Source of the DNA: Diadema setosum
Taxonomy: Eukaryota; Echinodermata; Echinoidea; Diadematoida; Diadematidae
Reading direction: 5' to 3'
Assembly: GCF_964275005.1 (NCBI RefSeq)
Contig: NC_092706.1
Coordinates: forward strand, 3,415,113 to 3,479,112
DNA length: 64,000 nt
Below the pieces are notes generated by a model. It saw nothing but the letters and a program-made list of their open reading frames with translations. It did no database searches and was not told the origin of the DNA. The first letter of the stretch is position 1; each line of letters begins with the position of its first letter. The position numbers and the translations under genes were made by a program. This document shows, piece by piece, positions 10,875-22,290 of this stretch.

Positions 10875-12026
10875 TTAAGCATTGAGCCAATAGTAAGCGA
10901 CACATGTGACGTAGATGAAAAGTAATAGTTTCATCACCATGAAATCAATAAAATTAGTAAAATATGTCAGACAGGTACCCACGCTTTCGAAAATTATTTG
11001 AGGATTCATTTCACGGAGTTTTCCGCTTATCCATTTTTTAGCCCTAAAATGAGGTCCGTCATCAAGTTTATTGTCCGACCCGTCGATTTTCCCGCAAATG
11101 CCATTGCTTTGTTGTTGCTGCTGCTGCAGATTGTTTGATTCGCGGTGTCCGATGGAACCAATTCCAAAGGTCCTTCTCTCAGACTGAGCGTTCATTTGCA
11201 AGTGCAGATTCTTGATCCTATCCAGTGCCTCTTCTTCTTCCCTGGTGCTGGGTACTTTGTGAACTAGGTCATTACTGGCCAATTTCTGGAATAAGGAGAC
11301 AATATCAGAGGGACTGCTGGTCCTCAGGTCATCTCTAGCTATGTGAAGAGACTCCGACACACGTAACATGAGCTCTTCGTCGGCAGACAACGCTGAGCCA
11401 ACCCTTTCCTGAAATTTCGACCTCATGGTTACGATGACGGAAACCAGTTGGTCCTTCTGCTTCTTCAACTGCTTCTTAAGGATGTCGTACTCAGCCATGA
11501 CTTCGTCTTCCAATCGCTGGAACTCTTGCTCACCCTCTGACCAGATATTCCGCAGGGAACGTCTATATTCAGCATGTTTAATTTCCTGCTCTCTGCCGTT
11601 AACAATCAAGGATTTCTTTTGCGCTGTAATGATCCCAACCATTTCATCTAGTGTCAGTAGCGATTTTCCATGGTCACAGTGATCTCGAACGGCGCAGTGA
11701 CTGCACACCAGAACTTCACACTGCTCACAGTAATAGTCCCTTTTACTTGTAGGATGTTGATCACACATGTTTTTACGTCGAGATTTGATGGCATTCGTTA
11801 CGTTATTCACCATGTAGTTTGGTTTAAGCGTCATCTCCAGATTGTCAATACTTGTCCTATATCGGCAATACGGGCACTCCATTTCCCCCTGGCGTGACTG
11901 ACGCCTGTTTGATATAATGGCTTGTATGCAGGCGTAACAAAAGGAATGACCGCATGGCAGCTGTCTCGAGTCCGTTATCATGTCGCGACACACTGGACAC
12001 GTCAAATGATCTACAAATGAATCCAT
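10875..12026 (-). CDS. TRIM-B: RING/B-box/coiled-coil protein with membrane tail
   Basis: A single-exon ORF of 383 codons starting MDSFVDHLTCPVC, aligned with the starts of the other copies. A C3HC4 RING spans about residues 10-54 (CPVC, PCGHSFCYAC, ECPYC) and a B-box 2 about 88-119 (CDQHP, YYCEQC, VCSHC, DHCDH). A coiled coil runs to about residue 270. A glutamine run (LQQQQQQSNG) follows. The C-terminus has a strongly hydrophobic stretch (FMVMKLLLFIYVTCVAYYWL) four residues from the end. RING/B-box/coiled-coil/TM is the layout of the ER-anchored TRIM13 and TRIM59; here it may be convergent. Likely an E3 ligase tail-anchored in the ER or outer mitochondrial membrane. It is the most diverged intact copy. 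Confidence 0.85.
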   Translation of the reverse strand: MDSFVDHLTCPVCRDMITDSRQLPCGHSFCYACIQAIISNRRQSRQGEMECPYCRYRTSIDNLEMTLKPNYMVNNVTNAIKSRRKNMCDQHPTSKRDYYCEQCEVLVCSHCAVRDHCDHGKSLLTLDEMVGIITAQKKSLIVNGREQEIKHAEYRRSLRNIWSEGEQEFQRLEDEVMAEYDILKKQLKKQKDQLVSVIVTMRSKFQERVGSALSADEELMLRVSESLHIARDDLRTSSPSDIVSLFQKLASNDLVHKVPSTREEEEALDRIKNLHLQMNAQSERRTFGIGSIGHRESNNLQQQQQQSNGICGKIDGSDNKLDDGPHFRAKKWISGKLREMNPQIIFESVGTCLTYFTNFIDFMVMKLLLFIYVTCVAYYWLNA

Positions 12027-12186
12027 CTTGGCTGAAACATTTGACGCACAGACAAGAATGTGTTCTGATCTCTCTCCCCTTGCCTTTGATCAGAAAGATT
12101 CAGCCGCTGGCTGTCTTCATTCGTGCCATCAATGTTTCACAAAATCCTTTCCAGTGGGAATGGAAGCATTACCCTTTTATTGCCAA

Positions 12187-12196
12187 GGGAAATCCC
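12187..12196. promoter_or_regulatory. NF-kB-type site upstream of TRIM-B
   Basis: GGGAAATCCC matches the kB consensus exactly and lies 161 bp upstream of the ATG, a spacing close to that of the other TRIM copies. A minus-strand AATAAAAGGG sits next to it and could act as a weak TATA. The surrounding promoter is otherwise unlike that of D, E and F. Confidence 0.45.
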
Positions 12197-12502
12197 AACG
12201 CATTTCCGTTTGTGTTATTTTTCTCTAAATGGCAAAGATCCAGTAGTTTGTTATGAATGCCAAAGGCCAATGCTATATCAAAGCTGTTGGGAATACCCAG
12301 TTTTGCGATCCATCAGGTTTCCACATTGTTTCGTATCAAATAAGTCATCGACGCGGACCATTAGACACCAGAAATGTCACATTAAAGAATCATTTCGTAT
12401 TTACTTATTGTGGTATTGTTAATGCCGCAAAGCAATGCGCATTTAGTGCCAATTATTAGTAAGTCACAGAGCAAAACAAGCAATGACATTCATGTGAAGA
12501 TG

Positions 12503-12575
12503 GAGGAAGAGAGAGAGAGGGTGTGAGAGAGAGAGAGAGAGAGAGCAGGAGAGAGGCAGCGAAAGAGAGAAGAGG
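12503..12575. repeat. GA-rich microsatellite
   Basis: A purine tract made largely of GAGA with interruptions, immediately left of the GC-rich element at 12586. Confidence 0.85.
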
Positions 12576-12585
12576 TGTAACCTAT

Positions 12586-13244
12586 GACCCCGTTTACAGT
12601 GCACGACCGGGCCGAGCCGCGGCCGAGCCCGGCCTCATTTGCGGTACTCAGTCCCGCAAATTTGTCCGTTTACAGAGCCTGGCTCGGCCTTTTAATTCAA
12701 ACCTTTCATTTTTTTTTTTTTCGTGGTGGCGCTCTGCTTGTAAAGAAACCGGAACTCCGGGGTTAATTACTGTGCAAACGCGTCAACAACAATAATCAGT
12801 CAGCGCACATAATTTCGCTGAAATTAGATTATTGTTATTCAGCGTCAAACGACGATCCGATGATGAACATCATACACAAATAGCAACGACGCTGCTACAG
12901 TATAAACTTCGATTGACAGTTACGATGTGATGTGACGTAGCTTCACATCGAAGGTTCTTCTACGACAAAGTTAACATGACTTGACACGACGATGCAACGT
13001 GACGTGACGATGACCTTATGCGACGTTACGACGTTTACAACATGGAAACAAACGACTATTATTGGGAGCGCGCCGGTCGTAATTTGGTACCGCATTTGGT
13101 CCAGTTTGCGTTCACAGTAAGAAAAGGCCGGGCTCGGCCGCGGCCGAGCCACGGCCGAGACTACCTCCAGAGCTTGGCCAAATGCGCGGCCGGTTTTGGT
13201 GCCGCCGGCCGAGCACGGCCCTTTCGCTCACTGTAAACGGGATC
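12586..13244. mobile_element. GC-rich inverted-repeat DNA element
   Basis: The left end GACCCCGTTTACAGTG and the right end (reverse complement GATCCCGTTTACAGTG) are terminal inverted repeats. Inside each end are multiple GGCCGAGC / GCTCGGCC words, forming GC-rich palindromes such as CGGCCGCGGCCGAG. The centre (12900-13060) is AT-richer and dense in GACG words. There is no transposase ORF. This is a non-autonomous DNA transposon about 659 bp long. The target duplication is unclear, so the superfamily is left open. Confidence 0.7.
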
Positions 13245-13738
13245 TAAATGGCAATACTATAATGGGTTAAATTGTGCCACTGATGATTAAAACCTTGTTT
13301 AACATATTACTTAAAAATCTATGCGTAGACCGTAGGCAGGAATAAAATATTTATAAACAGCTTTGAGTATCATTAGTTGCTCCAAGCCTTTTCCTTTATA
13401 CTACCCTGTTTTTTCTTTCGATGCCTGAGATGTTTTTGAGAACGAAATGTCTCAGTGCAGGGAGGTGGGGATAGACACCTCTCTGCTCAGTGGTATGACT
13501 TGTTGCAGCTTTTTAGATTTTCTTTGGCGAACACGCTTCGTCATGTACATACATACGTATTGCGCAAATTTGGTGGCCAGCAGAAAATCCGCCACTGACA
13601 CCTAACCGCCATTTGGAATAGTTTTGGAAAGAATTGAGGAACCTCGTTCCAATACTTTTGTGGATAGTAATTTTCCCCTCACCGCAAACCGGCCGACAAC
13701 GGCAAATTTTCAAGGATAATGAGACCCAAAAATGCATG

Positions 13739-14218
13739 CTGATTGAGTGAATGGAACAATATTAGTAGAATACATCAATTAAAGTTTGAAGAAAATCCAT
13801 TCAAAAGTTTTTAATTTTAAAAGTTTTGGTGATGAGACCGATGGATCAGGAGACTACTTCGGAGCATGCGACATCTATGGACTACCATTTAAAGAGAATA
13901 TAAAGAAAATTCAAAATTTTGTGCACTTTTCTAGCATAATGAAAGAGCACTAGACTTACCCGTTTCATAATGCTGGGAGGAATGATTATTTCCCTTGACA
14001 TGTCAGATAATGGAATGATGTTTTGTGGATTTTTTTTATATATTTTCTTTATATTGTAGTACATGTGTGATGTCATGATCTGTAGTAGGTCTTCTGATCC
14101 AGCTGTCTCGTCACCAAAAAAAAAAAAAAAAAAAGAAAGACCTTTGAACGGATTGTCCGATTTTCCTCAAGCTGCCACTGATATGTTATACTAATATTGC
14201 TGCATTCACTCAATCCAC
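13739..14218. mobile_element. Fold-back MITE, about 480 bp
   Basis: The two outer ~115 bp are imperfect inverted copies: TGATTGAGTGAATG-AACAATATTAGTA and GGTGATGAGAC-GATGGATCAG at the left match the right end read backwards (ending CATTCACTCAATCCA). A CATG word borders each side. Single-ended relatives occur at 40640-40800, 47520-47690 and 54220-54300 (shared CCGATTTTTCTCAAATTTCAC and ATTCACTCAA). There is no coding capacity. Confidence 0.7.
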
Positions 14219-14239
14219 ATGTCTATTAGGGTTAATTCC

Positions 14240-14760
14240 CCTTTCAGCATCGATGACACTGAGGTGGAGTATGATCCCAGACAGAGGAGTACACAGGTGG
14301 TAGACGGTACCCACCTCTCGCCGGGGGATCCCGGGAAGCCACATTTGGTGTCGTGTTTATTTTCAGCATCATTTGCAGTAATCGCCACAGGTAGAGAGTG
14401 CGTTCCAGTTGGACTTCAGGACCCCGTGTAAGCGTTCAACCTTGGCGTTCAACAAGCCATTCACGTACACTGGAAGTGAAGATGAACTCAGCTCAGGTAT
14501 CCAACGGTGTGAAAGATGTACTTAGCTCCGGCATTCAACGGTGTGAACTTGGTCAATATATATAGTGCACATGCATATGGTGCGTTGATGGTTGTAGGCG
14601 TACATGTTCCATAAATTTTATGTCAGCTGTGTGAATTTGATATAGTAGTTTTACAAGGCTAGTTGCACGTTGGTGTGGATCATTACAGGATCCCAACGTT
14701 AGGGTGTTCAAGTATGAGTGTTTTTGTCATGGTGAATGATCATCACAGCATTACCATTCC
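14240..14760. other. Interval with no recognised gene
   Basis: The sequence is moderately GC-rich near 14260-14440 but has no domain-like translation. No RNA gene or repeat end was recognised. Confidence 0.4.
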
Positions 14761-14762
14761 AG

Positions 14763-14913
14763 GGGGGGGGGGGCATTTCATAAAGCGTTTTGGTCTGATA
14801 TTTTTCTGACAAACTGTTTCAAGCTACTGAAATCCTTGCACCTGATTGGCTGAGAGCAAATTTGTCTGACAAGTTTGTCGGACTAAATGCTTCATGCAAA
14901 ATGCCCTCCAGGT
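14763..14913. mobile_element. Short MITE with GGGGGCATTTCAT ends
   Basis: GGGGGGGCATTTCATAAAGCG at the left pairs with GCTTCATGCAAAATGCCCTCC at the right. Inside are inverted TCTGACAAACTG / TTTGTCTGACAAG words. A second copy of the family is at 20849-21011. Non-coding. Confidence 0.65.
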
Positions 14914-15059
14914 AGCATGAACGAGTAGTGAGACATACATTTACGCTTAAGGTTGGAATGAAGTGAATAGGGATTATACTTGCGTAGAATTGTGGATACG
15001 CCGAAAGTTCCTTTTCCCTTTCATGGTGACATACATGACATAGGTTTCAAATGAAAAAC

Positions 15060-15795
15060 TCCCCCCAAACACACACACGCAATTTCTCCTTTTTAAGCAG
15101 AGATACAGATTTCGCAGCATGACGCTGGATGAGTTAATTCCTTCTGAGTTGAAACGTGGCATTGTATTTCTTGGGGTATGAGTTCACGATTTTTTAAAAA
15201 TGCTTGTAAATATTGCCACTATCCTGTAATAAAGTGCAAATGATTCAACGGTGGAATGGTACGAGCGCGACAGAGGGATTCCCCACCCCGAAAGATAACC
15301 TACTCGGTCGCAAAACTGAACCTTTATGTTTTCAGACAAGTGTCAGAGTTATGATATTCTTCGCGCATAACTTCACTATGTGCTGCTAAGATGACAATAT
15401 GTTGAACAAAAGACATTGCACGAAAACATGCAAGTCATGCTCTGGTTAGGGGGAGTTGCATTTCAATGAATATCAGGTTGGCTATATGATTGACAAACAA
15501 TGTCATTTGCAATATATCTCTTTTTTTGTGGGCGTTGCCAAATCATATGCAAAAAAAAGCAGATAATTTTTCTTATGAAATGTGTGGCACATTATCATTA
15601 AGATTTTTTTTTTTCAATATCAGTGAAAACAGGGTATTAAAAACCAATACAAGTAAACATGCATTTGCAGTTCATAGATTCTTCCAAGACCTGCTAACAC
15701 CATGTAGACCGTTGTCGTGTTCATTAATGGGATTGATTATTCGAATAAGAGTGAAAAGAAAATCGATAAAGTGAAGCAAAAGACAACAGGACGTA
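15060..15795. other. Interval with no recognised gene
   Basis: AT-rich sequence. The open frames here are short and have no domain-like content. Confidence 0.4.
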
Positions 15796-15799
15796 TTCA

Positions 15800-16015
15800 G
15801 TTACTAGTGTTTGGAATGTACTGACTGGAATCTGCAAGAGCGAACAATTAGACTGTGAGGAGCATATTCAATTTCAAAATGAAGATTTAGAGTTAATTGT
15901 CACAGTTTGAAGGATAAGAGTAAGCAAATTACATTACTGGTATAGTGAAGAAGCTTGAATAAGGTCTAGTAGAGTCCAAACATCTAACTAGTTATTATCA
16001 CGTTAATATATAATC
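15800..16015. repeat. Orphan TRIM downstream flank
   Basis: GTTTGGAATGTACTGACTGGAATC, GAGGAGCATATTC, AAAATGAAGATTTAGAGTTA, GTCACAGTTTGAA and GAGTCCAAACATCTA follow the same order as the TRIM-A flank at 3257-3470. No TRIM gene follows to the right, so this is the footprint of a deleted or decayed unit. Confidence 0.6.
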
Positions 16016-16322
16016 CTTATGACTGATTTCATTCGGTACGTGAATGTTGCTTTAGAGATTTTGACACTTTGTTTTCGATATGTTTTGTTATTATTTTAAA
16101 GTTCAAGAGCCCATGTATAAACTAGGAACATGACTACATCCCTGGTACTTTTTCGAAAGCATCAAGTGAGCAAGGTGTTCTTAAAACAGACACAAACAAA
16201 TGCGTTTCTGTGTAGAAAATTATTATGGTAATTATTGGTATTTGAAAATAGGACTAAGATACACAGAATCGGCAGCAATCATTCAAAGTTTGGCTACGCA
16301 CAGAACACACACACACATTATA

Positions 16323-16326
<4 letters not shown>

Positions 16327-16364
<38 letters not shown>
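16327..16364. repeat. (TA)n microsatellite
   Basis: A pure TA run preceded by a short (CA)n at 16309-16318. CT-rich sequence follows at 16466-16502. No gene is seen from 16015 to 17660. Confidence 0.9.
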
Positions 16365-16367
<3 letters not shown>

Positions 16368-17668
16368 ATATGCATATCACAAGAAAAATTATCATCTATA
16401 TCATTATTTGTTTTTTATGTTAATAGGTATTTACAATATTTTACAACTGTATTGTTTGTCTTGCTTCTCTCTCTCCCTCTCTTTCTCACTCTCTTTCTCT
16501 TTTCTGGATCCTGCTCCATTCTGTATTTTCTGTATATTTTGTAACATGCAATATTCTGTATATATATGATTTATAATGTATTAACTGATTTTATCTGTTA
16601 CGATGTTTGTTCGAATTTTCTTCAATACCGTGACGTTTAGTGACATAAGAAAATTAAAAAAAAAGTCATTGTCATTGTCATTGCCAATGTCATTGTACAT
16701 ATGACATGAGCGTACGCCATATATACATATTTGCAATATAACACCCCACATAATTAACACTCTGTCCACATATGTTTGCTGTAGCAACTCATGGCTCTCC
16801 TGGTTTAATAATTGATTCCTTGAGAAGTTTCATTAAGGTGTCATAATCAAACATATCATACACGAATGGATGTGATGGGTAGTTGAATGAAGATATGAAG
16901 TAGTTGTGGTTAAGACTTAGTAAGGTGAAATACAGACCTTAATGGCGTGCAGTGACGAAGTAAAGTATTACAAAGTAAAGAGGGGAATTCGTGTACTGTA
17001 ACAGTGGGAAACAATTTGCAATTTGATGTATTTGTATATGCTACAGGCACACAAGTACTAACAACTCAATCATCTTGTGTATACTCGCCTTGTTTTACAC
17101 TGAATATGCACTGACATCTCAAAGTACTTAATTTACCACAATAATGCCAATACATAATGAATGATATTTACAGTGTATCAGACAGGTATGTCGTATAGCC
17201 CTTTGATTCTTTGATATTAACTTCATAAGTTTTAAAGCTTTAGTCTAATTACTTGTTTTCCTAATTACGGCGTAAGACACCATTCTACATAGTGCGAACA
17301 AACAACGCATAACATCTACAAGTGTTGCAAACATGCAATGCATATCATGCGCTTGTGAAATTTCCTAAAAAATACATATTTTTTATCTTTTTATATATAA
17401 ATATATAAAAGATTTGATTCAAAATCCGCAGCAATCTGCAGAAATTGTACGTGCCTTAATTCCAGCAAACACCGTATCCTACACTGTTCTACATAGGATT
17501 ATATATGTTGTGCATCTCAAATTGTGTATGAGAGGTTTCATTTTCAAAACTAAATATCCCTAAGCAAAATCTATATCACAGAAGCTCTTCTACAAGGGAA
17601 ATTAAATGAAGCAGTGTTGACAATTGTACCAAGTGCACTGGGTCCAGCTGAGGGTGACACGTCATTTC

Positions 17669-17855
17669 CTCCTGCGACAATTATAGCTCAGTCTTATTTT
17701 CTCCGAGGACTTAGGGTTAGAGTAAGGGTTGTGATAGGGTTTTAGGTTTAGTTTGATGGGAGGATTAGGATTTGGGGTTAGGGTTACGTTTTTGGGTACA
17801 ATTTATGCTTGGGCGTAGCGTGCATATTTTTAATGGGAGCAATTGTTGCAGGAGC
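17669..17855. mobile_element. MITE with degenerate TTAGGG interior
   Basis: CTCCTGCGACAATT at 17669-17682 is an inverted match to AATTGTTGCAGGAG at 17841-17854. Between them lies a run of TTAGGGTTAG, TAAGGGTT, ATAGGGTTTTAGG and GGGGTTAGGGTTACG words, a degenerate vertebrate-type telomere repeat. There is no coding potential. Confidence 0.55.
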
Positions 17856-18570
17856 ATGGAACCCCACCAGAGTACCTACTTGGCAGTCACCATCACATGC
17901 ATGGTCAAGCCTGCTTACACCTCTGTGAGGAACCTAAAGACAATCGTTTCCCTACGAACATGACAAATACGTTGAGATTTTAAATCTATACAGTGTATGC
18001 ACAACGTCTCTTCCGATGAGTTTTCTTTATTACGAACAAAATGAAGGCATAATCTATCAAATGATATGAAAAATATTGTATGATATACCACATTTCCCCC
18101 AAGCCTTTATCTTAAATAGTTAAGCGAACTGCTTATTGATGACGGTCTCTTCCACCTGTACCTTAAGGTTCGATACAATGCATGTTCTTGTTTATATACA
18201 TGTATATTTCCTTTCGATACTCTTTAATTACTCCTTTACATTATGCTTTAAAGGGGGTGGCTAGTAACCGATCAGTGGGAATCAGTGGGAGTGCTAGGGG
18301 ATGATTTTTCCAATCCTTGTGGGATTCATTTAAGAGTACATTATGTATCTATGGTTATGTGGAAATTATTTGCTTCTGATAAATGGTCTCATATTCAAGT
18401 AATGTGCAGTTTCCCGACACAAGAATGAAACAAAGACATAATGGTGATTGCTATTGCATTGGTGTAAAGGAAACACTACGTAATGCGACCTTTATAAAGC
18501 AACTCCTATCGCTATCACTAGGAAACAGAGAGTTAGCAAAAGCAAAAGAAACCGTTATAAAACCTACATA

Positions 18571-19753
18571 GTCCATGGGCCAAGACCCGAAAATGGGTTA
18601 TTGGTACCACCTGAGGTGGCAAAACCTTTTTGTTGTCATTTTGTTTGTCGGACATAGATATGTTTATCAAGCTATGATAGCATTTCCAAATGAGTAGCTT
18701 AGTCATAATAAATGAAATTTTACCCAATTTGGTCTCGTTTTTATATCCCTATACTTCTGAATCGAAACTAACCGCTATACAAAGAAGAGCACCGTCTTCT
18801 GTATGTCCATAGGCGTTCTGTTGTTGTTGTTGTTGTTGTTATTTGTCTATTTGGCGTTTATCATTCCTCGAGGATTATTTTCGCCAAATCTATATTCATA
18901 AAATTTCTTTAAATTTCCTATTTTTACCCTATATTTTTTTTTCTTTCTTTTTTCTAAAATTAGTAAACGCGACGCGCTTAGTCTTTATTCAAGGCAGCGA
19001 AGGGAATATCCAAACGGTTATGATGTCCACAGCTGTCACGCGGTGCACTTAGTCTTTATCTAGAACAATGTACGGTTATCATTGTCTAAAGTTCTTAATA
19101 AAAGGGATTATACTGTTTTTATACTACCCTTTCAACAAATACATCAGTTTTAAACAAAAATCTATCTGTTCATTTACAGCATTATTTATTATAATGTATT
19201 GTAGTGTACCGGTACATTGTTTTTGCATTATCTTTCATTGTTGGATGGAAATAAAGCGACATTGGCGGGGTATTAGCGTTTTCACCGTAGCGTTTTCACC
19301 GGAAATGATAAACAATTGACAAATACGGTAAAATTCACGAGGAATTGCTTTTTTGTTGTTGCTGTTTTTTAGATAAAAGGATATACACTGTATCATAAGC
19401 TTTGGATATTCCCTTCGACGTCTTAAATATTAGACTAAGCGCTGTGGACATCATAACCATTGGATATTCCCTTCGCTGCCTTGAATAAAGACTAAGCGCA
19501 CCGCGTTTACAACAGTACACCTGTAAACATACAGAAGACAGTGCTCTTCTTTGTATAGCGGTTAGTCTCGATTCATAAGTATAGGGATATATCAACGAAA
19601 CCAAATTGGTTTGAAATTCATTTATTATGACTAAGCTACTCATTTGGAAATGCTATCATAGCTTGATAAGCATATCTATACCCGACAAACAAAATGACAC
19701 CAAAAAGGTTTTGCCACCCCAGGTGGTACCAATATCTGGCCTGGCCCATGGAG
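18571..19753. mobile_element. 1.18-kb long-inverted-repeat element, TA flanked
   Basis: Both ends read GTCCATGGGCCA / CTCCATGGGCCA inward and are flanked by TA (18569-18570 and 19754-19755), the target of Tc1/mariner-type elements. The inverted repeats extend about 240 bp (to 18812 and from 19517). A second inverted pair (18960-19050 and 19430-19510, sharing GGGAATATCC and GACTAAGCGC words) lies inside. A (GTT)n tract has expanded in the left arm. It has no transposase and is absent from the tandem partner copy near 21175. Confidence 0.75.
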
Positions 19754-19788
19754 TAACATGAACAATTAAGTGGAACATACAGAGCAAG

Positions 19789-19808
19789 AGCCCCCCCCCC
19801 CCCCCCCT
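19789..19808. repeat. Poly-C tract
   Basis: About 18 C in a row, one of more than a dozen long G/C homopolymers in the window. Confidence 0.9.
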
Positions 19809-20360
19809 CAAATCGCCCAATGTCTGATACCGTATGTTTACCAGTGTATCAAAACAAATGCTTGCATTCGTACCAGCAAACCATGCGACCATAAAAACAA
19901 ATAAATGTCTGCTGGAGAGTGTCTTCATACATGTGTTGGTAGCTGGGATACAAAATGAAGTTATATAATCTATGGACTATGATAGATTATAATTTATAAT
20001 CATAGTGATATCTCTATATTCTAAAGACCTTCAATGGCCAAGTTTGATGAACTTCAGTTCCAACGGAGGTCCTGAGCACCATAAAACTGAGCTTTTGTGG
20101 TGCGCAACGAGTGAATTTTGCGTGGAACGAAAACAAGTCCTCAGTTGCAATTACTGGTCTCACCAGTAGTATACCCCGATGAAGTAGGCCTAGATATGGA
20201 GACTGGATGAATTATTCGAGAAAGTGAACATAATAAGGCGAGGACGTAGAGATTTGCAAATGTTTGGCGTATATCGATTAAATTGGTACAGGAAACGATT
20301 GGAAATTAATCTGTGTTAGGAGCACATTCCTTTTGAAATGAAGATTCAGAGTTAATTTTC

Positions 20361-21680
20361 AAGCCTGCTTGGACCTCTGTGACGAACCTAAAGACAGTCA
20401 TTTCCCCACAAACAAGGTAAATACGTTAAAACTATGGATTCGCACAGTGCGTGCACAACGTCTCTTCCGTTGATTGAACAAAATAAAGGCATCATATGAC
20501 ACACCACATTGCCCATGTTGCCCAGAGGCCTTTATCTTAGTTAAGCGAACTGCTTATTGATGACGGTCTCTTCCACCTGTGCCTTAATGTGTGATACAAT
20601 GTATATGCACATGGCCTATATTTCCTTTCGACACTCTATAAGTACTACTTTAAATTTATGTTTTGATCGAGATCTGGTTAGTCTGTCATAATGATTTCAT
20701 TTGTACGAATGGAGAAAAGAATGTTCTTCAGCCGCTGAACTTTCTTTTCCTCTCTTGGCCGTCTTTGACTATCATTTAGTGACTCAAGGCTCAATGATCT
20801 GCGAACTTCCATTACTTTTTAACTATCATCTCGATTGACCACAAGTCACCTGGGGGCATTTCATGAATCGTTGTGTCCAACAAATTGTTGTACAAATTTG
20901 CTATCTGATCCGCCAATCAGCCACCTGTCAGCTGTATGGATTTCAGTAACTTATAACTGTTTGTCAGAAGAAATATCCGACATAACGCTTCATGAAATGC
21001 CCCCCCCCCCAAGTTGTAATACTGCTCAAATATTACACATGAATGAAGCAAACACACAATGATGATTGCCATTGCACTGGTGTAAAGGAATACAAAGGAA
21101 ACAATACGTAATGCGACCTTTATAAAGCAACTCCTATGCATCCCTATCAGGAAACAATGAGTTAGCAAAAGCCTATAGGGCCTAGGGCCTATATGTCTGC
21201 ATGAAAGCGTCTTTATACATGACACTCTGTGTTGGTAGCTGGGATACAAAATGAAGTTATATAATCTATAGAGTATGATAGATTATAATTTATAATTATA
21301 GTGATATCTCTATATTCTAAAGACCTTCAGTGGCCAAGTTTGATGAACTTCAGTTCCAACGGAGGTCCTGAGCACCATAAAACTGAGCTTTTGTGGTGCG
21401 CAACGAGTGAATTTTGCGTGGAACGAAAACAAGTCCTCAGTAAAATAGTTGCAATTACTGGTCTCACCAGTAGTATACCCCGATGAAGTAGGCCTAGATA
21501 TGGAGACTGGATGAATTATTCGAGAAAGTGTACATAATAGCTATATAAGGTGAGGACGTAGAGATTTGCAAATGTTTGGCGTATATCGATTAAATTGGTA
21601 CAGGAAACGATTGGAAATTAATCTGTGTTAGGAGCACATTCCTTTTGAAATGAAGATTCAGAGTTAAGGGTTAACTTATC
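20361..21680. repeat. Tandem duplication, right copy
   Basis: Partner of 17905-20360. It lacks the TA-flanked element but has gained the GGGGGCATTTCAT MITE at 20849-21011. The end of this copy (21540-21680) runs into the TRIM-type downstream flank. Confidence 0.75.
20849..21011. mobile_element. Short MITE with GGGGGCATTTCAT ends
   Basis: GGGGGCATTTCATGAATCG at the left is inverted as CGCTTCATGAAATGCCCCCC at the right, followed by a C run. Same family as 14763-14913. Confidence 0.7.
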
Positions 21681-22290
21681 CCTTTCTCTGTTCTCGTAGG
21701 CAGGTAAATAAGAGGGCATTTCCTTCGCTATGGTCTATAATTGTGATAATTTAATTTTTATTGTGATTTACAAAGGCAGATCGAGCAACTATATAGCTAC
21801 AAAAATGATGACATTACCAGGGGCGGATCCAGGAATTCCGTAAAGGGGAGGCATCTTTACAAAAATTGAAGGGGGCGCATGCATCCCCATTTTTTCTTTT
21901 ATTTCTTTTGTTTAACTAAAGAAATAAAGAGGGGGCGCGGGCCCGGTGCGCCCCTTTCTGGATCCGCCACTGATTACTACAAACACGAAATTCATTCAGG
22001 TAATGGGACGGTATCATGCGTCACGCAAGGCAAGAGTGAATGAAGCTGTTTCTTGGTAAATACGATTTGAAATATTTAAAGCAAATCATTAATCTGCCAA
22101 GGAATATTCCGACGTAACAAAGGAATGTACTTGTTAACTTTGAGATTTCATTTCACAAGTAAATTTTTATGGTGACAATTGCGTTCATCTGTATCTCCAA
22201 TAAATTCAAATAATTTGACTCTGTTGACGATCGTAATTCTAACCTCGACCAAATATAATGTCTCTCTACCTACGTTTTTTAGACTAAGAT
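21540..22290. repeat. Orphan TRIM downstream flank, interrupted
   Basis: CGTAGGCAGGTAAATAAGAGGGCATTTC, the GCGTCACGCAAGGCAAGAGTGAATGAA block and the GTAACACG-like end follow the order of 42400-42840 beside TRIM-E. A hAT-like MITE (21818-21972) is inserted in it. A matching scrap resumes at 22850-22985 (AATAAATCCCCAAGCCATG...). No TRIM coding sequence follows, so the gene of this unit is gone. Confidence 0.6.
21818..21972. mobile_element. hAT-like MITE, CAGGGGCGGATCCAG ends
   Basis: It begins CAGGGGCGGATCCAGGAATT and ends CTGGATCCGCCACTG, flanked directly by ATTAC on both sides. GC-rich ends surround an AT-rich core. CAG...CTG termini are typical of hAT-type ends, but a full 8-bp target duplication is not seen. 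A second, inverted copy is at 24066-24233. Confidence 0.7.

Larger units (their letters stand above)
17905..20360. repeat. Tandem duplication, left copy
   Basis: Blocks beginning ACCTCTGTGAGGAACCTAAAGA, then GTGCACAACGTCTCTTCCG, ATTGATGACGGTCTCTTCCA, TAATGCGACCTTTATAAAGC and CAACGGAGGTCCTGAGCACC occur in the same order in the right copy (20361-21680). The left copy is longer because it carries the 1.18-kb element at 18571-19753. The final part is a scrap of the TRIM downstream flank. Confidence 0.75.
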
